From contig DLOP01000069.1 in the NCBI GenBank assembly GCA_002478505.1, positions 3,767 through 14,751 on the forward strand: a stretch of 10,985 nucleotides of DNA. Direction: 5' to 3'. A program made the position numbers and the translations under genes. The stretch is from Lachnospiraceae bacterium UBA7481. Lineage in GTDB: Bacteria > Bacillota > Clostridia > Lachnospirales > Lachnospiraceae. How positions within the stretch are numbered: the first letter of the stretch is position 1; every line of letters begins with the position of its first letter. The notes beneath the pieces are model-generated. The model searched no databases and was not told where the DNA came from. It worked only from the letters and a program-made list of their open reading frames with translations. Below are positions 6,648 to 10,985 of the stretch, in pieces.

Positions 6648-6791
6648 TTGTTCTGGAAAAATCAGTACCACTTTAAAAATATTGGATGCTGTTTGATTGA
6701 CAGGAGATTACTAAGTAAAAACAATTTTGGGTGGCAAATTCCAATTGAGATTTGTAAAAATAAACTTTTGCAAAAGCATATTTTTACATAA
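6648..6791 (+). CDS. Possible 47-aa small protein (TTG start)
   Basis: A frame of 48 codons opens with TTG at 6648 and ends with TAA at 6789-6791. The sequence begins MFWKNQYHFKNIG and ends KLLQKHIFT; it is basic and aromatic, with three cysteines and no clear membrane helix. GAGGAG stands eight bases upstream of the TTG, and an extended -10 promoter lies about 40 bases further up. Against it, the start codon is non-ATG and lies in an RNA stem GATTTTT/AAAAATC (6643-6663), and AT-rich DNA can yield such frames by chance. The unit may instead be a non-coding RNA of about 215 bases. I do not recognise the protein. Confidence 0.25.
   Translation: MFWKNQYHFKNIGCCLIDRRLLSKNNFGWQIPIEICKNKLLQKHIFT
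6753..6788. repeat. 36-base nested palindrome
   Basis: TGTAAAAATA (6753-6762) and TATTTTTACA (6779-6788) are exact complements. Between them is the perfect palindrome CTTTTGCAAAAG (6765-6776), with two unpaired bases on each side. As RNA it forms one long stem four bases before the terminator at 6793, giving a double-hairpin 3' end to the small plus-strand unit. Confidence 0.55.
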
Positions 6792-6792
6792 G

Positions 6793-6832
6793 AAAAAATG
6801 CCTGACCTGTGCATACAGGATAGACATTTTTT
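6793..6832. terminator. Bidirectional terminator between the small unit and rpn
   Basis: AAAAAATG (6793-6800) pairs perfectly with CATTTTTT (6825-6832), and CCTGT-GCAT-ACAGG forms an upper stem. Runs of A on one side and T on the other make it work in both directions. It would end the minus-strand rpn transcript, whose stop codon is at 6846, and the plus-strand small unit. Confidence 0.75.
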
Positions 6833-6845
6833 AAAACATTACTTA

Positions 6846-7070
6846 TTATCCTTTTTCTATGGATTTTCTTTGATAGAGTACTTCACGCAATCTTTTAATT
6901 TCGTCTTTTAGTTTTTCGATTTCATCTGATTGTTTTGCAATTTCGTCTGATTGTTTTGCGATTTCGTCTGATTGTTTTGTGATTTCATCTGCTTGCTCAG
7001 TGATCTTATCTGCCTGTCTTGTGACTTCCCGTTTCAATTCATAATTTTCTTCCAAGATCTGTATACGCAT
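6846..7070 (-). CDS. Possible intragenic C-terminal Rpn small protein (RpnS-like)
   Basis: An in-frame ATG at 7070 (residue 235 of the full protein) is preceded by GGAGGTG (7077-7083) with six bases between, a near-perfect match to the Gram-positive ribosome binding site. Translation from it would give a 74-residue protein starting MRIQILEENYELKREV and consisting almost entirely of the heptad-repeat coiled coil, without the nuclease. In enterobacterial Rpn proteins, separately translated C-terminal domains (RpnS) bind and inhibit the toxic full-length protein (RpnL), and they carry repeats of variable number. The layout here is the same in outline. The codons that make the site encode E-V-G-G, so protein-level selection alone could explain it. 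No clear internal promoter was found. Confidence 0.45.
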   Translation of the reverse strand: MRIQILEENYELKREVTRQADKITEQADEITKQSDEIAKQSDEIAKQSDEIEKLKDEIKRLREVLYQRKSIEKG

Positions 7071-7772
7071 TCCACCCACCTCCGGATCTTTCTTTACCGT
7101 CTCAACCATTCTATGGATTTCGCGCAGTTCCTCATTAACTGCATTCTCATAAGTGGTGTTTTCCATATAATGCAGCAGATGTTCCACCGCTGTGTTTGGA
7201 ATCCCTTCTGTCCCTTTCGTGTATAGGAACAGGGTACTTGCACCATCCTCGTATTCCATCTCCGGTAGTTCCATACATTTGTTTTTTATAGTGTACACCA
7301 TGCGGTTCTGACCAAAGGGATCGTATGGCATGATCATAATGATGACAACATTTTTCAGGTCGTCATAACCTGCGCCGGAATTTAAACTTCTTGCAGCGAT
7401 CTTGCCATGGTAGAAGCGCGTCCTGCGCGGCAACGCCTTTATATCTGCGGGTTTGTTTTTCTGATCAGGTTCTATGTCATAGACCACTGCGCGTTCTTCT
7501 GCGTTGTTTTCTATTTCAGGTTCCATATACACATCCAGCCGTGTGCCATGCAGACTGGTATCTGCACCATAAAATACTTTCTGTGCTGTAACTGACAGAC
7601 GTTTAAACTCCCTGCCGAAAATTATCTTTAGGATGCTTTTTACAAATCTTTCACCAATTTCAGGATAAGTCACTACCGATCCGAACAGAAAATCATCCAG
7701 AAGACTCATCTCCGCAAGCGTCTTTCTCGCTGTCTGTGACTCTGCTGCTTTTGCTGCTTTTTCTTTTTTCAT
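6846..7772 (-). CDS. Rpn/PDDEXK-family nuclease, full-length protein
   Basis: This 308-residue protein belongs to the Rpn recombination-promoting nuclease / putative transposase family (PD-(D/E)XK fold). The N-terminal nuclease part (about 20-215) has LLDDFLFGSVV, then catalytic-type residues D80 in GTRLDVYMEPE and E101/D103 in VVYDIEPDQK, LPRRTRFYH, and the family block MPYDPFGQNRMVY. The tail (about 249-300) is a charged coiled coil of seven-residue repeats of the KQSDEIA type. AAGGAG (7779-7784) stands six bases before the ATG, and a near-consensus promoter lies about 160 bases upstream. Despite the name 'transposase', no terminal inverted repeats or target duplications are visible, so it is a stand-alone gene. 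Related Rpn proteins act as nucleases in phage defence; that role here is inference. A second start inside the gene is described separately. Confidence 0.88.
   Translation of the reverse strand: MKKEKAAKAAESQTARKTLAEMSLLDDFLFGSVVTYPEIGERFVKSILKIIFGREFKRLSVTAQKVFYGADTSLHGTRLDVYMEPEIENNAEERAVVYDIEPDQKNKPADIKALPRRTRFYHGKIAARSLNSGAGYDDLKNVVIIMIMPYDPFGQNRMVYTIKNKCMELPEMEYEDGASTLFLYTKGTEGIPNTAVEHLLHYMENTTYENAVNEELREIHRMVETVKKDPEVGGMRIQILEENYELKREVTRQADKITEQADEITKQSDEIAKQSDEIAKQSDEIEKLKDEIKRLREVLYQRKSIEKG
6904..7020 (-). repeat. 21-base tandem repeats encoding the Rpn heptads
   Basis: In plus-strand coordinates, units begin at 6925, 6946, 6967 and 6988, each 21 bases, with degenerate units at 6904 and 7009. 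The central three differ at only a few positions (TCTGATTGTTTTG core). Each unit encodes one coiled-coil heptad (KQSDEIA type). Copy number can change by 21 bases without shifting the frame, so the tail length could vary between strains. Confidence 0.85.
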
Positions 7773-7897
7773 ATAAATCTCCTTCCATAAGTCAGCGGAA
7801 AGAAGAAATTATATGATTTCAAAAACATCCCTTATCATGTCATTCTCTGCAATCCGCTATATTCTTTATTCATACAGGGACCGTCAGCCGAAATGGC

Positions 7898-7911
7898 ATG
7901 AAATATTTCAT
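7898..7911. promoter_or_regulatory. Perfect 14-base palindrome in the rpn leader
   Basis: ATGAAATATTTCAT is fully self-complementary. It lies about 20-30 bases downstream of the predicted rpn transcription start, a place where a bound repressor would block transcription. No regulator is known. Confidence 0.4.
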
Positions 7912-7936
7912 AAGATGTTCCCAGATATGTATCGTT

Positions 7937-7965
7937 ATTGTAGCAGGAAATACACAATGTGTCAA
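7937..7965 (-). promoter_or_regulatory. Near-consensus sigma-A promoter of rpn
   Basis: On the minus strand TTGACA (7965-7960) and TACAAT (7942-7937) are separated by exactly 17 bases, matching the consensus at 11 of 12 positions. Transcription would begin near 7930, leaving an untranslated leader of about 158 bases before the rpn ATG. Confidence 0.8.
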
Positions 7966-8027
7966 TCAAGAGAGGCTACTTTTCTATGATGATTTTCAAA
8001 AATACAGATTAGTTGAATCCTGGATCT

Positions 8028-8049
8028 GGAGACAAAACGTTTTGTGTCC
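8028..8049. promoter_or_regulatory. 22-base operator-like palindrome
   Basis: GGAGACAAAACG and CGTTTTGTGTCC are complementary at 10 of 11 pairs, and the inner ACAAAACGTTTTGT (8032-8045) is perfect. A symmetric site with a central CG is typical of LacI-family operators. It stands between two divergent genes and cannot be assigned to either. Confidence 0.45.
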
Positions 8050-8092
8050 GCTTTAATGTACATAAAAAACAGTACTGTAAAAATACAATATT

Positions 8093-8154
8093 GCATTTTA
8101 AATTCTCAAGGCAGCATTTATCCATGTATTTTTTGACCGAGGTTTAAAATGCTG
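8093..8154 (+). promoter_or_regulatory. Alternative-pairing leader upstream of the single-helix protein gene
   Basis: GCATTTTAAA (8093-8102) is the exact complement of TTTAAAATGC (8143-8152). CAGCATTT (8112-8119) is the exact complement of AAATGCTG (8147-8154). The two left arms compete for the same right arm, so an RNA from this region could switch between two stems shortly before the gene. It does not match any riboswitch I recognise. Confidence 0.35.
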
Positions 8155-8188
8155 TATGAAAAAGCGAAAACAGGGGAGGATGAAAATA

Positions 8189-8590
8189 ATGTGCAAAGGG
8201 CAGATGTTGCATGAGGTGGTAGAAAGGCTGGAGAAAAAGGCAGGAATGGTTTTGTTTACCGTATTGATCGTATTTCTTTTGCTGGCGCTGTTTCCGATGA
8301 ATGTGTCCGGAGGCAATGCCGGGATGACGGCGGAGGAATCATATCATGATTTAGAATTATGTTTTCTTGAGGTTCTGGATATGAGACTGCGTGAATACGG
8401 ATATTCTGATTCCGGACTTACATTAAATAGTATTATCTATGCAGACGGCAGCCGTTGTTATTATGTGGGAATCCATCATGTACGGATCACTGCTGTTGGG
8501 GCGGAGGCATGGGAAGATCTAAAGCTTCAATTATCGGATATTTCCTTTCCGGTTGATAATTGTACTTTAATTTATGAGATTGTACCATAG
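8189..8590 (+). CDS. Single-helix membrane-anchored protein of unknown function
   Basis: I do not recognise this 133-residue protein. It has a short charged N-terminus (MCKGQMLHEVVERLEKKAG), one hydrophobic helix at about 20-37 (MVLFTVLIVFLLLALFPM), then about 95 residues that are probably extracytoplasmic. The soluble part has an acidic helix (AEESYHDLELCFLEVLDM) and strands such as SRCYYVGIHHVRIT. Two cysteines in the soluble part (in ELCFLEV and RCYYV), plus one near the end, could form a disulfide. ATG 8189 is chosen because GGGGAGG (8173-8179) lies nine bases upstream; an in-frame ATG at 8156 has no site and would only add a basic extension. The next gene has its own promoter, so this is probably a single-gene transcript. 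Confidence 0.65.
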   Translation: MCKGQMLHEVVERLEKKAGMVLFTVLIVFLLLALFPMNVSGGNAGMTAEESYHDLELCFLEVLDMRLREYGYSDSGLTLNSIIYADGSRCYYVGIHHVRITAVGAEAWEDLKLQLSDISFPVDNCTLIYEIVP

Positions 8591-8602
8591 AAACGGTATG
8601 AC

Positions 8603-8631
8603 TTGTTTATTGGCATCTCATTTGATATAAT
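8603..8631 (+). promoter_or_regulatory. Sigma-A promoter of the DUF1653 gene
   Basis: TTGTTT (8603-8608) and TATAAT (8626-8631) are 17 bases apart, and TGA before the -10 makes it an extended -10 as well. Transcription would start near 8638, about 47 bases before the ATG at 8685. Confidence 0.8.
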
Positions 8632-8684
8632 ATATTGGGCGCAGGGTAAAAGATACATAATGCAGACAGGAGGCAGAGAAGCTG

Positions 8685-9239
8685 ATGGAACCAAAGGCAT
8701 TTGAGATATATCGTCACTTTAAGGGGAATCTGTATCAGATTATTGCGCTGGCAGAAGAGGAAGGAACCGGCAGCATACTTGTGGTCTATCAGGGCTTATA
8801 TGCTCCATTCAAAATATATGCAAGGCCGCTGTCTGAATTTTTGGAAAGGCTGGATCCTGTGAAATATCCGTGTGCAACGCAGGAATACCGTTTTGAACGG
8901 GTGACGGATATGGAGACTGCAACAGTAGAGGGAATTACTGATGCATTTACGGAGGAGATTTCTGACGGGACGTCAGCGCAGAGCGCGTCGGATGCAGATA
9001 TGACGGAGACGGCAGGAGGGGTCAATCCGGATCTGATGTTATTTCTGGATGCAAGGGAACCGGAGGACAAGCTGGATGCATTGTTTAGGATAAAAGGCCG
9101 CCTTACGCCGGATATGCTGACTGTGATGGAGATGTCGCAGGGAATGGAGCCGCAGGAAGAATGGACCATAGAGGAGCGGTACAAACATATTAAGAATGAT
9201 ATTATTACAAAACAGAAATATGAACAGAAGCGCATATAA
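8685..9239 (+). CDS. DUF1653-domain protein
   Basis: The first 72 or so residues are a DUF1653 domain: FEIYRHFKGNLYQIIALA, LVVYQGLYAPFKIYARPL, and the end QEYRFERV. The family is small, soluble and widespread; its biochemical role is not established. After an acidic, low-complexity linker (about 75-112, rich in E, T, D, S and A) there is a helical C-terminal segment, LMLFLDAREPEDKLDALF to the end ERYKHIKNDIITKQKYEQKR, of a type seen attached to DUF1653 in Lachnospiraceae. The protein has 184 residues and no signal or membrane helix. AGGAGG (8668-8673) stands 11 bases before the ATG. It has its own promoter. mutY follows 91 bases on without a clear terminator between, so the two may be co-transcribed. 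Confidence 0.85.
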   Translation: MEPKAFEIYRHFKGNLYQIIALAEEEGTGSILVVYQGLYAPFKIYARPLSEFLERLDPVKYPCATQEYRFERVTDMETATVEGITDAFTEEISDGTSAQSASDADMTETAGGVNPDLMLFLDAREPEDKLDALFRIKGRLTPDMLTVMEMSQGMEPQEEWTIEERYKHIKNDIITKQKYEQKRI

Positions 9240-9330
9240 ATTTCCGATTCAATGGCAATGTGGTCCCCTCCCGGAGCATTGCTTATGTGCATAGTGGGTG
9301 TATATATGCATGAAAGGGGCAGGCTGCATT
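9240..9330 (+). other. DUF1653–mutY gap with a weak hairpin
   Basis: GCAATG (9255-9260) and CATTGC (9277-9282) form a six-base stem with a 16-base loop. No T-run follows, so it is unlikely to stop transcription. Otherwise only the mutY ribosome binding site is visible. Confidence 0.3.
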
Positions 9331-10431
9331 ATGTTAAACAAAAAAAGGGGCGCTGATAAAGAAGATATTTTGTTGCACGCCGTGCAGCCTTTATTACACT
9401 GGTATCGGGATAATAAAAGATCCCTTCCGTGGAGGGAGGATCCTGTGCCGTATCATATCTGGATATCTGAGATCATGCTGCAGCAGACACGCGTGGAGGC
9501 TGTAAAGGAATATTACAGACGTTTTCTTGATGAACTTCCGGATATTGCTTCGTTGGCAGCAGTACAGGAGGAACGTCTTTTAAAGCTGTGGGAAGGATTG
9601 GGATATTATAACAGAGCGAGAAACCTGAAGAAATCTGCCATAATAATCATGGAAAAATATCAGGGAAACATGCCGGATGCCTATGAAGAACTGTTAAAGC
9701 TGCCGGGGATCGGGGCATATACGGCGGGTGCGATTGCCTCAATTGCTTTCGGAGAAGACGTTCCGGCGGTTGATGGCAATGTCCTGCGTGTGATTACCAG
9801 AGTAACGGGTGATCCTTCGGATATTAGCGATGATAGCGTCAGGAAAAGAATAGCCGGAGAATTGTTAAAGACTCTTCCAAAAGGGCAGAGTGGTACGTTT
9901 AATCAGGCGCTGATGGATCTGGGCGCTGTGGTGTGTATTCCTAACGGACAGCCAAAATGTGATCAGTGTCCATGGAAGGAACTATGTATAGCCCGTCGGG
10001 AAGGAATGACTGACAGGATACCGTATAAACCGCCGAAAAGGCAGAGGACAGTGGAAAAAAAGACAGTGCTTGTGATCCGCTTGAAAGGCGGAGTCTTGCT
10101 TCATAAACGGTCAGCCAAGGGACTTTTGGCAGGACTTTATGAACTTCCCTCTATAGAAGGGCATTGTAAAAAAGTGGAAGCGCTGGATTATGTCAGGGAA
10201 CTTGGCTTTGCGCCGATCTACATAGAATCGCTGCCATTGGCGAAGCATATTTTCACTCATAAAGAGTGGCTGATGAAGGCTTATCTCGTCCGGGCGGATG
10301 AGCTTTCCGAGACGAATGATATTACAAAGGCGGATGGGCAGTGGCATCTTGTATCGCCGGAGGAGATGGAGAAAGAATATCCGGTTCCTTCCGCATTTTC
10401 TGCATTTGAAGGGTATATCCGGCAGAAGTAA
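9331..10431 (+). CDS. mutY: A/G-specific adenine DNA glycosylase
   Basis: MutY removes adenine mispaired with 8-oxoguanine and so prevents G:C to T:A changes. From ATG 9331 the protein has 366 residues, a normal length. The catalytic glutamate is E47 in SEIMLQQTRV, the helix-hairpin-helix is LPGIGAYTAG (124-133), and the catalytic aspartate is D148 in AVDGNVLR. The iron–sulfur cluster cysteines are C202, C210, C213 and C219; the first gap is seven residues rather than the six of E. coli. A NUDIX-like C-terminal domain that reads the 8-oxoG strand begins near 240 (TVLVIRLKGGVLLHKR) and includes LLAGLYELPS and HIFTHKEW. AAAGGGG and AGG precede ATG 9331; GTG 9298 and ATG 9310 are in-frame alternatives. 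It is probably transcribed with the DUF1653 gene. Confidence 0.95.
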   Translation: MLNKKRGADKEDILLHAVQPLLHWYRDNKRSLPWREDPVPYHIWISEIMLQQTRVEAVKEYYRRFLDELPDIASLAAVQEERLLKLWEGLGYYNRARNLKKSAIIIMEKYQGNMPDAYEELLKLPGIGAYTAGAIASIAFGEDVPAVDGNVLRVITRVTGDPSDISDDSVRKRIAGELLKTLPKGQSGTFNQALMDLGAVVCIPNGQPKCDQCPWKELCIARREGMTDRIPYKPPKRQRTVEKKTVLVIRLKGGVLLHKRSAKGLLAGLYELPSIEGHCKKVEALDYVRELGFAPIYIESLPLAKHIFTHKEWLMKAYLVRADELSETNDITKADGQWHLVSPEEMEKEYPVPSAFSAFEGYIRQK

Positions 10432-10551
10432 ATAAAATGGACAATTGTAAATTTAAGATTGGAGAACATTTTGCGCAGACATATTTATGAGGTTTACATA
10501 ATATATCATCAAAGGCGGATGTAAGATTTATGAAAGGAGCGGTATCAGAAG

Positions 10552-10985
10552 ATGAAGATATCCGAAATATTTGAAAAAAAACAACCGACCTTGTCCTTTG
10601 AGGTATTTCCCCCGAAGACAAGTGATCTGTATGAAAGCGTAGAAAAAGCAACGAATGAGATTGCGGCATTAAAACCGGACTTTATGAGCGTTACCTATGG
10701 AGCAGGCGGCGGGACCAGTCAGTACACGACGGCGATCGCATCTAATGTGCTGAAGCAACAGGTGCCTCCTTTAGCGCATCTTACCTGCGTTAATGCAACA
10801 GCAGAGAATATCAAAGAGCGGGTCATGGATCTGAAGGAGCACCATATTGAGAATATTCTTGCTCTTAGAGGGGATCTGCCCCAGGGCGTGGAGGATACTT
10901 CGGACTGGGAATTCCGTCATGCGGATGCGCTGGTGCATGAGATCAAAAAATACGGCGACTTCTGTATCGGCGGCGCCTGCTATCC
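10552..10985 (+). CDS. metF: Methylenetetrahydrofolate reductase, N-terminal part
   Basis: MetF reduces 5,10-methylene-THF to 5-methyl-THF in the cytosol, supplying methyl groups for methionine synthesis. About 144 of roughly 290 residues are present; the gene runs off the right edge. It begins MKISEIFEKKQPTLSFEVF. The family start SFEVFPPK contains the catalytic glutamate, followed by FMSVTYGAGGG, HLTCVNAT, NILALRGDLP and, at the edge, the flavin-barrel strand CIGGACY. AAAGGAG (10533-10539) lies 12 bases before the ATG, rather long but the best site available. The gap from mutY is 120 bases, with no terminator and no convincing promoter seen (TTGCGC at 10471 has only a poor -10). No SAM or other methionine riboswitch is visible in that gap. 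Confidence 0.92.
   Translation, partial: MKISEIFEKKQPTLSFEVFPPKTSDLYESVEKATNEIAALKPDFMSVTYGAGGGTSQYTTAIASNVLKQQVPPLAHLTCVNATAENIKERVMDLKEHHIENILALRGDLPQGVEDTSDWEFRHADALVHEIKKYGDFCIGGACY

Larger units (their letters stand above)
6365..6845. other. AT-rich intergenic region between holA and the rpn gene
   Basis: These 481 bases contain no conventional gene of more than about 50 codons. They hold, in order, a palindrome (6413-6437), the holA terminator (6503-6529), a possible promoter and small transcription unit (6600-6791), a long palindrome (6753-6788) and a bidirectional terminator (6793-6832). The small-subunit ribosomal protein gene rpsT, often found after holA in related bacteria, is absent. 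Confidence 0.7.
7785..8188. other. Divergent intergenic region between rpn and the single-helix membrane protein
   Basis: These 404 bases contain no gene I can support. They hold the rpn promoter and leader, palindromes at 7898-7911, 8028-8049 and 8069-8078 (ACAGTACTGT), and a pair of inverted repeats at 8093-8154 just ahead of the next gene. A TACAAT at 8084-8089 could be the -10 box for the plus-strand gene, but no -35 is recognisable. Confidence 0.6.

Noticed and set aside
6904..7020. CRISPR-like array
   Set aside because: The 21-base units are directly adjacent without spacers and encode in-frame heptads of the Rpn tail.
6846..7772. Insertion sequence, because the family is often named putative transposase
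   Set aside because: No terminal inverted repeats or target-site duplication flank the gene; hairpins on one side are explained by a terminator.
8032..8045. CcpA catabolite-repression (cre) site
   Set aside because: The core AAAACGTTTT fits, but the outer bases are AC/GT rather than the TG/CA needed in the cre consensus.
8069..8078. ACAGTACTGT as a possible LexA-type SOS box
   Set aside because: It does not match the Gram-positive GAAC-N4-GTTC box; it is listed only as a palindrome within the intergenic region.
8789..9292. Long minus-strand frame of 167 codons
   Set aside because: It is the antisense shadow of the DUF1653 gene, which has a domain match, promoter and ribosome binding site; the reverse product is low-complexity S/V/I sequence.
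10432..10551. SAM or other methionine-related riboswitch ahead of metF
   Set aside because: The gap is only 120 bases, AT-rich, and shows no multi-stem structure or terminator.

Overview
The window looks like chromosomal DNA of a Gram-positive, spore-forming anaerobe of the Clostridia, most likely a Lachnospiraceae member. This rests on the GerMN–ComEC–HolA neighbourhood, strong AGGAGG-type ribosome binding sites, sigma-A promoters close to TTGACA/TATAAT, and protein types common in that family (two-domain GerMN protein, DUF1653 protein, Rpn/PDDEXK protein). The species cannot be named from the sequence alone.

Layout. Bases 1-157 hold the inverted C-terminal part of a GerMN gene on the minus strand. 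They abut, head to head, a second 5'-truncated GerMN gene on the plus strand (to 652). By hand count the two copies match at about 129 of 149 bases, and most differences are silent or conservative. comEC (691-2943) follows. Then come two minus-strand genes: a 62-residue hydrophilic protein (2975-3163) and a two-helix membrane protein with a possible PH-like domain (3292-4146). A promoter and a structured leader precede yggS (4471-5175), and holA (5303-6364) follows it. The stretch 6365-6845 is AT-rich and holds a terminator, palindromes and what looks like a small independent transcription unit (6600-6832). An Rpn-type nuclease gene (6846-7772, minus strand) comes next. A divergent intergenic region of about 400 bases (7785-8188) has a near-consensus promoter for rpn and several palindromes. 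The rest is plus strand: a single-helix membrane protein of unknown role (8189-8590), a DUF1653 protein (8685-9239), mutY (9331-10431) and the start of metF (from 10552).

Functional themes. comEC belongs to DNA uptake, holA to replication, mutY to repair of oxidised bases, yggS to pyridoxal-phosphate homeostasis and metF to folate one-carbon metabolism. These are housekeeping genes with small lineage-specific genes between them, rather than one pathway.

The strongest candidate for an under-described system is the Rpn gene. Inside its reading frame lies a near-perfect ribosome binding site (GGAGGTG, six bases before an ATG at 7070). Translation from there would give a separate 74-residue protein made of the heptad-repeat C-terminal tail, encoded by 21-base tandem repeats. 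This matches the gene-within-gene toxin/antitoxin arrangement (RpnL/RpnS) reported for enterobacterial Rpn phage-defence proteins. The GerMN inversion junction is the second item to check, because it could be either real or an assembly or amplification chimera.
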